Shown: positions 8,204 through 16,665 of the stretch, one piece after another | How positions within the stretch are numbered: the first letter of the stretch is position 1 | Layout: each line of letters starts with the position of its first letter | NCBI RefSeq assembly: GCF_016908465.1 | Contig: NZ_JAFBDY010000001.1 | Coordinates: 434,001-498,000, forward strand | From: Lysinibacillus composti | GTDB lineage: Bacteria; Bacillota; Bacilli; Bacillales_A; Planococcaceae | Reading direction: 5' to 3' | Length of the DNA stretch: 64,000 bases | Made by a program: the position numbers and the translations under genes | Notes under the pieces: generated by a model | Told to the model about the DNA's origin: nothing | Seen by the model: the letters and a program-made list of their open reading frames with translations, nothing else | The model's database searches: none

Positions 8204-8746
8204 ATGAAAATTGTGGCAATTGTCGGTAGTATACGTAAAGATTCTTATAACAAAAAATTAGCGAACTTTATTCAATCGCGTTATAAAAATCATTTTGACA
8301 TGGAGGTTCTAAGTTTAGAGAACCTTCCAATGTATAACCAAGATATTGAAGAAAATCCTCCCCAAGAGATTGTTGACTTTAAAGCGAAAGTAAAAGAATC
8401 TCATGCAGTTCTCTGGGTTACACCAGAATATAATGCAACAATTCCAGGTGTATTAGGAAATGCAATTGATTGGCTTTCACGTGTAGATAAAGTCATGATT
8501 GGGAAACCTTCGTGGATTATGGGGGCGTCCATGGGTAACTTAGGAACAGTAAAAGCTCAAATGCATCTACGCGATATTTTATTCGCAGGAGGATTATCTT
8601 CACCTGTATTAATGGGGAATGAAGTGTATGTAGGAGCTTGTCACACAAAATTTGATGAACAAGGGAATCTAATTGATGAACCAACTGTATTGTTTATTGA
8701 TTCCGTGGTAAACAATTTTATGATGTGGATGAGACAATACACATAA
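8204..8746 (+). CDS. NAD(P)H-dependent FMN reductase 2
   Basis: A 180-residue flavodoxin-fold FMN reductase. It has GSIRKDSYNKKLANFI at the N-terminus, VTPEYNATIPGVLGNAIDWLSR in the middle and GASMGNLGTVKAQMHLRDIL as the flavin-contacting loop. It is related to the gene at 7478 but clearly diverged, so it is not a recent duplicate. It has its own GGAG site and is bracketed by terminators, so it is probably monocistronic. The substrate (azo dye, quinone or chromate-type acceptor) cannot be told from sequence. Confidence 0.88.
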   Translation: MKIVAIVGSIRKDSYNKKLANFIQSRYKNHFDMEVLSLENLPMYNQDIEENPPQEIVDFKAKVKESHAVLWVTPEYNATIPGVLGNAIDWLSRVDKVMIGKPSWIMGASMGNLGTVKAQMHLRDILFAGGLSSPVLMGNEVYVGACHTKFDEQGNLIDEPTVLFIDSVVNNFMMWMRQYT

Positions 8747-8751
8747 TATTT

Positions 8752-8778
8752 AAGTGGAGGGGAAACCTTCCACTTTTT
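8752..8778 (+). terminator. Terminator after FMN reductase 2
   Basis: AAGTGGA-GG pairs with CC-TCCACTT (one bulge), followed by five T residues. Confidence 0.75.
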
Positions 8779-8838
8779 AATTGGAATAAATAAGAAAAGT
8801 CATGGTAAAGTAGAATTATTAGTGGGAGGAGTGAGGGG

Positions 8839-9417
8839 ATGGAAGAGATTATTCGATTAGAAAACGAGATCGTTAGGTTAAGACCGATGGAATTAGGGGA
8901 TGTTGATGGGATCTATGCTGTCGCATGTCATCCAGAAATTTGGACACACATGTCGATTACCATTAATAGTGTTGAGGATGTACGGAAGTATGTAGAAACT
9001 TCACTTCAACTTAAAAAAGAAGGTACAGAACTGCCATTTGTTATCGTTAGTGCAAAGTCTAACAAAATAATTGGTTCTACTAAATTAATGGATATATCAA
9101 AAAATCATAAACGAGGAGAAATTGGATTTACTTGGTTAACTCCTAGTGTTTGGCAAAGTCCAATTAATACTAATTGTAAATTTCTATTATTAACCTATTG
9201 TTTCGAAACTCTTGGCTGGCTTCGAGTTCAAATAAAAACAGATCATGAGAATATGCGTTCACAAAAAGCGATTGAACGTATAGGTGCAACATATGAAGGG
9301 ATATTACGAAATCATATGATCAGAAAAGATGGATCTATGAGACATACAGTAATGTATAGTGTGACTTCAGATGAATGGCCAGAAGTTAAAAAGCATTTAA
9401 AAAGTTTATTATCATGA
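8839..9417 (+). CDS. GNAT-family N-acetyltransferase (RimJ/RimL-like)
   Basis: A 192-residue GNAT acetyltransferase of the RimJ/RimL/SpeG-like group. It opens with VRLRPMELGDVDGIYAV. IIGSTKLMDISKNHKRGEIGFTW forms the beta-4 region, and RSQKAIERIGATYEGILRNH is the typical acceptor-site segment near residue 150. The usual Q/RxxGxG/A acetyl-CoA loop is not clear (VWQSPINTNCK at that position), which is common in this subfamily. ATG at 8839 follows GGAGGAGTGAGGGG. The substrate is unknown. Confidence 0.85.
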   Translation: MEEIIRLENEIVRLRPMELGDVDGIYAVACHPEIWTHMSITINSVEDVRKYVETSLQLKKEGTELPFVIVSAKSNKIIGSTKLMDISKNHKRGEIGFTWLTPSVWQSPINTNCKFLLLTYCFETLGWLRVQIKTDHENMRSQKAIERIGATYEGILRNHMIRKDGSMRHTVMYSVTSDEWPEVKKHLKSLLS

Positions 9418-9508
9418 TGTTTTTTAATTTACTATTTCCCAAAGTCCAAACAATTGATGTAAAATATAAAATATACAAAATATTCTGTAAGGGGTGGTGA
9501 GTGGTGAC

Positions 9509-10060
9509 ATGAACGAAAATATAAATACGACTAAAACATTGATGTCTTGGTTTAAAGCCATTTTTCTTGGAATCATGATCGCTTTTTTATGCCGTGAATA
9601 TATTTTTTCGCCGATTGTTGTAAAAGGTGCTTCTATGATGCCAACATATGAAAGTGAAGATGTCATCATTGTCAGTAAAATTAGTGACATAGATCGTTTT
9701 GACCAAATAGTGTTCAAGTCACCTTATGAAGATGAGTATTATATTAAGCGTGTGATCGGACTTCCTGGCGATACTATTGAAATGAAAGATGATATTTTAA
9801 TAGTAAATGACAAACAATACGAAGAGCCATATGTAAATAGAGAATCAAGCCTTAATATAAAAAATCGAATTACTGAAAATTTCACTTTGGAAGAAATTAC
9901 AGGTGAAAATGTGGTTCCGAGTGGATATCTTTTTGTTCTTGGAGATAATCGTTTAAGAAGTCAAGATAGTCGTCACTTTGGATTAATTCCATTAGATTCT
10001 GTATTAGGGGTATCTAAAATGAGAATTTTACCTTTACAAGATGTGAAACTATTTTGGTAG
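9509..10060 (+). CDS. lepB: Type I signal peptidase
   Basis: A 183-residue membrane-anchored serine protease that removes Sec/Tat signal peptides on the outer face of the membrane. One N-terminal membrane segment (about residues 8-28) is followed by box B with the catalytic Ser (VKGASMMPT), box D with the Lys (YIKRVIGLPGDTIEM) and box E (LGDNRLRSQDSRHFG). The length matches SipS/SipW-type Gram-positive enzymes. ATG at 9509 is used. In-frame GTG codons at 9494 and 9497 lie within the AGGGGTGGTG ribosome site. Confidence 0.93.
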   Translation: MNENINTTKTLMSWFKAIFLGIMIAFLCREYIFSPIVVKGASMMPTYESEDVIIVSKISDIDRFDQIVFKSPYEDEYYIKRVIGLPGDTIEMKDDILIVNDKQYEEPYVNRESSLNIKNRITENFTLEEITGENVVPSGYLFVLGDNRLRSQDSRHFGLIPLDSVLGVSKMRILPLQDVKLFW

Positions 10061-10094
10061 GTTGTTTGGCACTTGATATATTGGAGTGAATAAA

Positions 10095-10265
10095 ATGCTG
10101 AAACAATCACCTGGCCTAATGCGATTGATTGGCATTGGATTAATCATAATTTTCATCATCCAAAGCTTCTTGTATTGGAATGAAGAAAGAGTACTAGCAA
10201 TTTTAAATATTCTATGCGCGGGAACCATATTTGTTATTTTAATTGTTCAATATAAGAAAAAATGA
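10095..10265 (+). CDS. Small two-helix membrane protein (56 residues)
   Basis: An open frame of 57 codons begins at ATG 10095, with GGAG 8 bases upstream, and ends at TGA 10263-10265. The product starts MLKQSPGLMRLIGIGLIIIF and has two hydrophobic stretches (about residues 10-28 and 34-51) separated by YWNEERV, with a positively charged tail QYKKK. It fills the gap between the signal peptidase and the ABC ATPase and was below the usual length cut-off. I do not recognise a family. It may be a membrane partner of either neighbour. Confidence 0.6.
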   Translation: MLKQSPGLMRLIGIGLIIIFIIQSFLYWNEERVLAILNILCAGTIFVILIVQYKKK

Positions 10266-10299
10266 AAGATTAATAACGTATGTATTGGGGGAAGAAAAA

Positions 10300-11070
10300 A
10301 TGATTACATTAGAAAACGTGTCAGTTTATCGAAATAAAAAGCAAATATTAAAAGATGTCAATTGGCAAGTGAAAAATGGGGAACATTGGTCAATACTTGG
10401 ATTAAATGGTTCTGGGAAGACGACGTTATTAAATATTGTGAATGGATATATTTTTCCTACTAAAGGCGATGTTGAGGTATTAGATCACGTCTTTGGCAAA
10501 TCTTATATTCCTAAACTTCGCGAAGAAATTGGATTAGTAAGTTCCTCACTCCAAAAGCAATTAAGAGGATTTGATAGTGTATTAAGTATTGTTTTAAGTG
10601 GGAAGTTTGGTTCAATTGGGTTATATGAAGAGGTTGAAAAAAAAGATGTAGAGTTAGCACGACATTATATGGAGCTATTAAATTGTAGTCATTTAGAAGA
10701 CGAACAATTCGAGTATCTTTCTCAAGGTGAAAGACAACGTGTTCTAATATCTAGAGCATTAATGGCAAATCCAAAAATTTTAATTTTAGATGAACCATGT
10801 AATGGATTAGATTTAATATCAAGAGAAGAGCTGCTTCATTTTATTGGGAAAATAGCTGAAAGAGAAGATGCTCCAACATTAATTCTTGTTACACATTATA
10901 CAGAAGAAATTTTACCTTGTTTTAACCATACGTTATTAATAAAAGAAGGACAGGTATTTGCAAAAGGTTTATCGCAGGAACTCCTAACAGAATCAACACT
11001 TTCTGAATTTTATGGTCGTCCCATTTCTGTACATGAAGAACAAAATCGAGTTTGGCTTGCATTAAAATAA
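10300..11070 (+). CDS. ABC transporter ATP-binding protein (YlmA-like)
   Basis: A 256-residue single ABC ATPase domain with Walker A GLNGSGKTTLLN, an unusual signature LSQGERQRVLISRAL (SQGER instead of SGGQ), Walker B ILILDEPCNGLD and H-loop VTHYTEE. The sequence around ILSGKFGSIGLYEEV follows the YlmA/ModF-like group of cytoplasmic ABC ATPases, which lack a dedicated permease nearby. ATG at 10300 follows GGGGGAAG. A reading from 10243 would overlap the small gene upstream. The transported substrate, if any, is unknown. Confidence 0.85.
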   Translation: MITLENVSVYRNKKQILKDVNWQVKNGEHWSILGLNGSGKTTLLNIVNGYIFPTKGDVEVLDHVFGKSYIPKLREEIGLVSSSLQKQLRGFDSVLSIVLSGKFGSIGLYEEVEKKDVELARHYMELLNCSHLEDEQFEYLSQGERQRVLISRALMANPKILILDEPCNGLDLISREELLHFIGKIAEREDAPTLILVTHYTEEILPCFNHTLLIKEGQVFAKGLSQELLTESTLSEFYGRPISVHEEQNRVWLALK

Positions 11071-11088
11071 AATAATTAAAATTAAGAA

Positions 11089-11127
11089 GAGATTGTTCAT
11101 TATTATTCTCAATGAACAGCTCTTTTA
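11089..11127 (+). terminator. Terminator after the ABC ATPase
   Basis: GAGATTGTTCATT pairs with AATGAACAGCTC (one mismatch), followed by TTTTATTTTTT. Confidence 0.8.
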
Positions 11128-11219
11128 TTTTTTCTCAGTTAATACGAATAATCTTTTAAGAAGAAAGAAAGCTAATTAGTAAAAGATAATAAATAATTTA
11201 TCAATCGTCGGAGGAAAGT

Positions 11220-12383
11220 ATGGGCGACTGGACTAGTGAAATACCGTATGAAAAAATAATTGAATGGAGGCGATATTTACATCAACATCCTGAATTGTCG
11301 TTTCAAGGCTTTAATACCTCTAATTATATTTATGATATTTTATCTTCTTTCCCAAACTTGGAGTTATCCAGACCAACTGTTACAAGTATTGTGGCTACAT
11401 TAGTGGGTAGTGCAGGGGAAGGTAAAACCATTGCCTTTCGTGCTGCTATAGATGCTTTACCAATTCAAGAGAAAACAGATCTACCGTTTAAGTCGAAAGT
11501 AAATGGTGTCATGCATGCATGTGGCCATGACGCACATACAGCTATATTATTGGGAACTGCTTTTGTTCTATCAAAAATGAAAAATCAGCTAAGAGGTAAA
11601 GTGAAATTTATTTTTCAGGATGGTGAGGAACAACAACCGGGTGGTGCTCAGATATTAATTGAGAGTGGGGCTATAAATGAAGTCGAAGAAATTTACGCAT
11701 TACATTTAATACCTAATTTAAAGGAAGGAGCAATTGGGTTAACTACTGGTTATTCAAACATTACAGCAGATGGTTTTTTCTTGAATATAAAAGGGAAAGA
11801 GTTAAATTCCCCAGATACTAAAGTGGATCCAAATAAAGTATGTTCTAAAATTGAGGCATCTTTAGGTACAAATGTGATAAGAGGCATTAAACCAGATGAA
11901 ATTGAATTAATCATGGTTGGTGATTACCGTTCAAATCATGATTCTAATATTATCCCGGAAAGTTCACGGTTAAACGGTTCAATTGTTATTAAGAATGAGA
12001 ATTTACGCGATCAAGTTGAAATTCGAGTTAAGAACACAATCGAACATATTACCGCTCTGTATGATGCTAAGTACGAATTGAAGTATGTTCGAGGGTATCC
12101 AAGTGTAAATAATAGTCTGGAATTAGTAGTAAAAGCAAGAAAAGCCACAACAAAAGTGTTGGGCGAAGGTTTTGTGTATGATCTTCCACGATTAAAATTA
12201 AGCGAAGATTTTTCTAATTATACAAAAGTAATTAAGGGTTGTTTATTATGGCTCGGTGCAGGTAATGAAGAACAAGGATTTGGTTATACGAATCATCATC
12301 CAAATTTTAATATATCAGAAGCTTCTCTAATAAATGGAGTAAAAGTGCAAGTTCAAATTGTGATTGATGGGTTAGGGATTTAA
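11220..12383 (+). CDS. M20-family amidohydrolase / peptidase
   Basis: A 387-residue M20D zinc amidohydrolase, the family of N-acyl-amino-acid amidohydrolases, hippurate hydrolase and indole-acetyl-amino-acid hydrolases. Metal ligands are visible: MHACGHDAHTA (Cys and His residues), QDGEEQQPGG (catalytic Glu pair), ALHLIPN and the C-terminal TNHHPNF. The first quarter has RRYLHQHPELSFQGF. The enzyme frees an amino acid from an acyl or peptide conjugate in the cytoplasm. ATG at 11220 follows GGAGGAAAGT. It stands alone between terminators. Confidence 0.88.
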   Translation: MGDWTSEIPYEKIIEWRRYLHQHPELSFQGFNTSNYIYDILSSFPNLELSRPTVTSIVATLVGSAGEGKTIAFRAAIDALPIQEKTDLPFKSKVNGVMHACGHDAHTAILLGTAFVLSKMKNQLRGKVKFIFQDGEEQQPGGAQILIESGAINEVEEIYALHLIPNLKEGAIGLTTGYSNITADGFFLNIKGKELNSPDTKVDPNKVCSKIEASLGTNVIRGIKPDEIELIMVGDYRSNHDSNIIPESSRLNGSIVIKNENLRDQVEIRVKNTIEHITALYDAKYELKYVRGYPSVNNSLELVVKARKATTKVLGEGFVYDLPRLKLSEDFSNYTKVIKGCLLWLGAGNEEQGFGYTNHHPNFNISEASLINGVKVQVQIVIDGLGI

Positions 12384-12419
12384 ATCAAAATATTAGTTTT
12401 ATGAAGAAGTGAAGATTTA

Positions 12420-12446
12420 GGCTAACAATTCGTTAGTCTTTTTTTG
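12420..12446 (+). terminator. Terminator after the M20 gene
   Basis: GGCTAAC pairs with GTTAGTC around AATTC, followed by seven T residues. It lies between converging genes. Confidence 0.8.
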
Positions 12447-12468
12447 TTAGTGAGTATCTTTGATTTTG

Positions 12469-12786
12469 TTATTTAAAATGTGCATTTAATTGCCCCTGTA
12501 ACAAGGAATTGCGTACTACTTTTGGGTCTATCAGCTGTTCTCGTCGCTTAAGCTCTTTTCGGATTTCGTGCGTCAAAACCCCTTCTTCAAGTTGATTAGC
12601 AATTTCAATTAAAGTTTCTACATCTTGAAAGGAATATTTCCTAATACCAGTTTTCGATCGTTCTGGAAAAATTAATTTCCTTTCTTCATAATATCGGATT
12701 TGCCTTTCAGAAAGTCCTGTTAATTCACTTACTGTTCCAATTGAGATTACCTTCTTGATTTTATAAGAGCCATCACTCCAAGGCAT
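12469..12786 (-). CDS. tnrA: Nitrogen regulator TnrA (MerR family)
   Basis: A 105-residue MerR-type regulator. [34 protein letters not shown] forms the HTH (residues about 12-45), followed by [17 protein letters not shown]. The short C-terminus ending [14 protein letters not shown] matches the glutamine-synthetase-binding tail of TnrA rather than the longer tail of GlnR. TnrA acts in nitrogen limitation and is released from feedback-inhibited glutamine synthetase. It is divergent from the liv operon, with exact TnrA boxes between them. A CodY-like box lies in its leader. The call rests on remembered B. subtilis TnrA. Confidence 0.88.
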   Translation of the reverse strand: MPWSDGSYKIKKVISIGTVSELTGLSERQIRYYEERKLIFPERSKTGIRKYSFQDVETLIEIANQLEEGVLTHEIRKELKRREQLIDPKVVRNSLLQGQLNAHFK

Positions 12787-12808
12787 TTATCCGCCGCCCT
12801 TCATTCTA

Positions 12809-12823
12809 AATTTTCAGAAAAAA
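12809..12823 (-). promoter_or_regulatory. CodY-like box in the tnrA leader
   Basis: AATTTTCAGAAAAAA matches the CodY consensus AATTTTCWGAAAATT at 13 of 15 positions. It lies just downstream of the predicted tnrA transcription start, where CodY binding would repress. Confidence 0.45.
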
Positions 12824-12839
12824 TAAATTCCTTTTCTAT

Positions 12840-12868
12840 ATTTTACATACTAACTTTTGTAAAGACAA
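12840..12868 (-). promoter_or_regulatory. tnrA promoter
   Basis: Read on the minus strand: TTGTCT (12868-12863), a 17-base spacer, then TAAAAT (12845-12840). The nearby TnrA box is centred about 60 bases upstream of the predicted start, a plausible activating position. Confidence 0.55.
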
Positions 12869-12885
12869 TAAAAATTTTAATCTTG

Positions 12886-12902
12886 TGTTAACTTTTCTAA
12901 CA
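12886..12902. promoter_or_regulatory. TnrA/GlnR box 1 of the tnrA-liv region
   Basis: TGTTAACTTTTCTAACA fits the TnrA/GlnR consensus TGTNA-N7-TNACA exactly. It is shared between tnrA (minus strand) and the liv operon (plus strand). Confidence 0.8.
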
Positions 12903-12956
12903 CGAAATATGTTGAATTATGACAAGTTGCGCCTTATTCATCACCTTCATCAAAAA

Positions 12957-12983
12957 AAGTTTGTCAGAACTTCTAACAAACTT
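12957..12983. promoter_or_regulatory. TnrA/GlnR box 2 inside a 27-base palindrome
   Basis: The core TGTCAGAACTTCTAACA (12962-12978) fits TGTNA-N7-TNACA exactly. It is extended on both sides into a 27-base near-perfect inverted repeat, AAGTTTGT...ACAAACTT. It lies about 90 bases before livJ. Confidence 0.8.
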
Positions 12984-13073
12984 GCTGTGAAATTATGCCT
13001 ACATCTCTATACTTGAAGAAACTAGTAGTTCAACTAGTTTTTGAAAAGATAAATAGAAATAGGGGGTTAGGTT

Positions 13074-14288
13074 ATGAAACTAAAGAAAAGTGCAAGTTTA
13101 TTTCTATCAAGTTTATTGACGGTTGGTCTGTTGGCAGCTTGTTCTTCGAGTACTACAACAACAGAAGAATCCACTACTACTGGTGGTGAGGCAGCAGAGG
13201 GTTCTAAAGTAATTAAAATTGCAACTCAAACACCTCTATCTGGTGGAAATGCAATTATTGGTGAATCTATGAAATTAGGTGCCCAAATGAAGCTTGAAGA
13301 AGAAGCAGCAAAGTTTTCGGAAATGGGCTATACGCTTCAACTTGAACCGTATGATGACCAAGCAGATCCGAAAAAAGGGGTTTCCAATGCAAACTTAATT
13401 GGAGCAGATGAAGCAATTTATGGCGTAATCGGTCATTACAATTCAGGTGTAGCGATTCCTTCAACTGAAGTATATGAAAAGTATAATATTGCAAGTATTT
13501 CTCCAGCGAATACTGCAGTTGAAATAACTGAGCGCGGTTTAAAAACTGTAAACCGAATCGTTGCTCGAGATGATAAGCAGGGACCAGCTGGAGCGAAGTA
13601 TGCAGTGGAAGAATTAGGAGTAAAGAAAATCTTTATTATTCAAGATAAAACTGCTTATGGTTCAGGTTTAGCGGATGCATTCAAAGCTAAAGCGGAGGAA
13701 TTAGGTGCAGAAATCGTTGGATATGAAGGTATTACTGTTGGGGAAAAAGACTTCAATGGTGTAATTAACCTAGCAGCTAATAAAAAACCGGATTTAATTT
13801 ATTTCGGTGGAATTTATGCGGAAGCTGGAATTATTATTAAACAAGCCCGTGACAAAGGTATAGATATTCCGATTATGGGTGGAGATGGTTTAGATTCTTC
13901 TGGTCTAGTTGATATCGCTGGTGAATCTGTTGTTGATGTTTATATTACTTCTGTTGCAGGTGATAGTACTGCTACAGAAGAAGGTCAAGCATTTGTTGAA
14001 GCATATAAAGCAAAGTTTAACAAAAATCCTGAATCATACTCTGTATATGGTTACGATTCTATGGGCGCGTTTTTATATGCTTTAGAAAAGGCTATTAATG
14101 AAAATAATGGTGAACTTCCTCCAAAAGAAAAAGTGGCTGAAGAAGTACGTGCAATTAAAGATTATCAAGGTGTATTAACAACAGTTACATTTGACGAAAA
14201 AGGCGATAATGTTAACGGAAAAGTGTACTTATACAAATTTGATGAAGCAAGCTACCCAGCTAAGCTTCAAGGAGAAATTAGTTTGTAA
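13074..14288 (+). CDS. livJ: Branched-chain amino acid ABC transporter, substrate-binding lipoprotein
   Basis: A 404-residue lipoprotein with signal peptide and lipobox LLAACS at about residue 23, then a Thr/Ser-rich linker. The mature part is a Leu/Ile/Val-binding (type I periplasmic-binding) fold: KIATQTPLSGGNAIIGES, VIGHYNSGVAIPS, ISPANTAVEI. It captures the substrate outside the cell for the permease encoded next. ATG follows AGGGGGTTAGGTT. Two TnrA/GlnR boxes upstream predict nitrogen control. Exact specificity (Leu/Ile/Val or another amide or amino acid) is not certain. Confidence 0.9.
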   Translation: MKLKKSASLFLSSLLTVGLLAACSSSTTTTEESTTTGGEAAEGSKVIKIATQTPLSGGNAIIGESMKLGAQMKLEEEAAKFSEMGYTLQLEPYDDQADPKKGVSNANLIGADEAIYGVIGHYNSGVAIPSTEVYEKYNIASISPANTAVEITERGLKTVNRIVARDDKQGPAGAKYAVEELGVKKIFIIQDKTAYGSGLADAFKAKAEELGAEIVGYEGITVGEKDFNGVINLAANKKPDLIYFGGIYAEAGIIIKQARDKGIDIPIMGGDGLDSSGLVDIAGESVVDVYITSVAGDSTATEEGQAFVEAYKAKFNKNPESYSVYGYDSMGAFLYALEKAINENNGELPPKEKVAEEVRAIKDYQGVLTTVTFDEKGDNVNGKVYLYKFDEASYPAKLQGEISL

Positions 14289-14309
14289 GATTTGAAGTTT
14301 TGAGAAAGG

Positions 14310-14341
14310 GTGTTGAGATGAAATTTTTCTCAACACTTTTT
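14310..14341 (+). terminator. Intra-operon attenuating hairpin between livJ and livH
   Basis: A perfect nine-base stem, GTGTTGAGA / TCTCAACAC, is followed by TTTTTC. A partial terminator here would give more binding protein than permease, as is usual in such operons. Confidence 0.75.
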
Positions 14342-14368
14342 CATTAATTATAGTAAGGGAGGGTTTTT

Positions 14369-15349
14369 ATGCTACTAGAAATGTTTCAGACTTTGCCTCA
14401 AGTACTTATAGATGGACTAACATTAGGAGCTGTCTATGCGGTTGTTGCACTTGGGTATACGATGGTTTACGGAATCTTACAGTTAATTAACTTTGCGCAC
14501 GGTGAAATTTTTATGACAGGTGCATTTATTGGTACGGCTCTTTTTATCATGATTATGGGTTGGGGATCAGCAATTCCTCAAATTCTTTTGCTTATTATCG
14601 TACTGGTAATTACAGCAAGTATCACTGGTTTTATTGGTGTGGGTATGGAAAGAATAGCCTATCGTCCACTTCGTAATGCCCCACGATTAATTCCTCTAAT
14701 TACGGCAATAGGGATTTCCTTTGTTTTACAAGATGTTATTCGATTTATTGCCGAATTAACAAGTGGAAATTATATTGTGACAGGACCTTCGTTATTTTCG
14801 GAAAATATTAACCTAAAGACCTCAGCAATTTCGAGTGTTTTTAATGATGCAAGTTTCAAAACTTCTTTTTTAATTGTACTAACCGTTGCAATCTTACTAA
14901 TGATTACACTAGACTTCTTTGTTAATAGAACAAAGTGGGGAACTGCTATGCGAGCAGTAGCATTAGATCGAGAAACAGCAGCATTGATGTCTATTAATGT
15001 AAATAAAGTCATCTCAATTACGTTTTTTATCGGTTCAGCATTAGGTGGTGCAACAGGAGTTTTATTTGCATTGCAATACGGGACAATTGATCCTTATATC
15101 GGTTTTATATTAGGTCTTAAAGCATTTATTGCCGCAGTATTAGGTGGAATTGGTAATATTCGAGGTGCAATGTTAGGTGGTATTATGCTGGGGGTAATGG
15201 AGATGTTTGCAGCGGCTAATCTATCTTTACTTACTGGTGGAATATTCGGTGCAGAATATAAAGATGTATTTGCATTTGCCATCTTAATTTTAGTATTAAT
15301 ATTTAAGCCAGAAGGTTTGCTTGGTAAACCAACTGCTGAGAAAGTGTAG
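14369..15349 (+). CDS. livH: Branched-chain amino acid ABC permease LivH
   Basis: A 326-residue permease with about eight hydrophobic helices. The family sections DGLTLGAVYAVVALGYTMVYGILQLINFAHGE and GLKAFIAAVLGGIGNIRGAMLGG are clear. Together with LivM it forms the membrane channel. ATG at 14369 follows AAGGGAGGG. It is second in the livJHMGF order. Confidence 0.92.
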   Translation: MLLEMFQTLPQVLIDGLTLGAVYAVVALGYTMVYGILQLINFAHGEIFMTGAFIGTALFIMIMGWGSAIPQILLLIIVLVITASITGFIGVGMERIAYRPLRNAPRLIPLITAIGISFVLQDVIRFIAELTSGNYIVTGPSLFSENINLKTSAISSVFNDASFKTSFLIVLTVAILLMITLDFFVNRTKWGTAMRAVALDRETAALMSINVNKVISITFFIGSALGGATGVLFALQYGTIDPYIGFILGLKAFIAAVLGGIGNIRGAMLGGIMLGVMEMFAAANLSLLTGGIFGAEYKDVFAFAILILVLIFKPEGLLGKPTAEKV

Positions 15350-15359
15350 GTGACTGATT

Positions 15360-16655
15360 ATGAAAGCAAAGTTTTCATCATTTTTACAACATAAATGGTC
15401 ACAAGTTATTCTTTTTAGCGTCTTCATCGCTGTAACTTCTTCTGCGTTATATTTTTCTCAAAAATCAGTTGTATCATTTTTATTATTACTTGCTTCGTTA
15501 CTTGTTCTTCATTATATGAACTTAAAAAAGGTGACAAAATGGATTGTTGCAGCAGGGCTGTTATTCTTCCTTATTCCATTTGCTTCTAGTGGTGGGCCGG
15601 CGTTTCAATCGTATATGGAAGTAGCAACAATGGTAGGAATCTATATTTCTATGGCATTAGGTCTAAATATCGTAGTTGGTATGGCTGGACTTCTTGATTT
15701 AGGATTTGTTGCATTTTTTGCTGTTGGGGCTTACTCCTATAGTATTTTTGCAACACCTCAAGCTTCAAACTTTATGCCATTTGGGGTTTACCCTCTTGGT
15801 GGGGAAAGTTTTTGGGCGTTTTTAATTATTGGTGGTATATGTGCTGCTATAGCAGGGGTATTGATTGGGGTTCCAGTACTTCGAGTTAAGGGTGACTATT
15901 TAGCAATCGTAACTTTAGGATTCGGTGAAATTATCCGTATTGTTTTCAATAACTTAGATAGACCAATTAACTTTACTGGCGGCGCTATGGGTATTTCATC
16001 TGTCACGCCACCAAAAATTTTTGGTATAGAGCTAGTTTTTCCAAATCAATTCTATTTTGTTACTTTAGTTATTTTACTTTTTACGATTTTTGCAGTTTTA
16101 CGTCTAGAACACTCAAAATTAGGACGTTCTTGGAAAGCTGTTCGTGAAAATGAAATTGCGGCTCAAGCGATGGGGATTCCATTAGTAAAAACAAAATTAC
16201 TAGCATTCGCGTTAGGTGCAACGTTTTCAGGAATGATGGGGGTTGTGTTTGCAGCCAAACAAGCCTTTATTGATCCAACGAGTTTCACATTGATGGAATC
16301 ATTTACGATACTGGTAATGGTTGTGCTTGGTGGTATGGGTAGTGTGCCAGGGGTTATTCTTGGCGCGGCTGTAGTAACGGTTTTAAATCTACAAGTTTTA
16401 ACAGAATTAACAAACTGGGTAAACCAACTTAGTTTAAATGGGATTGTGTCAATTCCAGATGCACTTTCTCCTGCGAAAATGCAAAAGTTTATCTTCGGTG
16501 CTATTTTAGTGTTATTTGCATTGTATCGACCTAAAGGCTTAATCCCTTCAAAAAATAAAATATTTGATGCAAGTAAATTAAAAGTTTCAAAGAAAACAGA
16601 AGATATTGAAAATAAGGATTCAGTTGTAGTCGAAAATGAAAAAGTCCAAGTGTAG
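15360..16655 (+). CDS. livM: Branched-chain amino acid ABC permease LivM
   Basis: A 431-residue permease, longer than LivH because of extra N-terminal helices (about residues 15-75) and a charged cytoplasmic tail of about 30 residues. The core has GLNIVVGMAGLLDLGFVAFFAVGAY, VKGDYLAIVTLGFGEIIRIV and VVLGGMGSVPGVILGA. It starts 10 bases after livH and overlaps no gene once livG is started at 16666. Confidence 0.92.
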   Translation: MKAKFSSFLQHKWSQVILFSVFIAVTSSALYFSQKSVVSFLLLLASLLVLHYMNLKKVTKWIVAAGLLFFLIPFASSGGPAFQSYMEVATMVGIYISMALGLNIVVGMAGLLDLGFVAFFAVGAYSYSIFATPQASNFMPFGVYPLGGESFWAFLIIGGICAAIAGVLIGVPVLRVKGDYLAIVTLGFGEIIRIVFNNLDRPINFTGGAMGISSVTPPKIFGIELVFPNQFYFVTLVILLFTIFAVLRLEHSKLGRSWKAVRENEIAAQAMGIPLVKTKLLAFALGATFSGMMGVVFAAKQAFIDPTSFTLMESFTILVMVVLGGMGSVPGVILGAAVVTVLNLQVLTELTNWVNQLSLNGIVSIPDALSPAKMQKFIFGAILVLFALYRPKGLIPSKNKIFDASKLKVSKKTEDIENKDSVVVENEKVQV

Positions 16656-16665
16656 GAGGGATGGC

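Noticed and set aside
11220-12383. Missing ectoine-pathway deacetylase (DoeB)
   Set aside because: DoeB belongs to the AspA/AstE family. This is an M20D enzyme, distant from the locus and with its own terminators.
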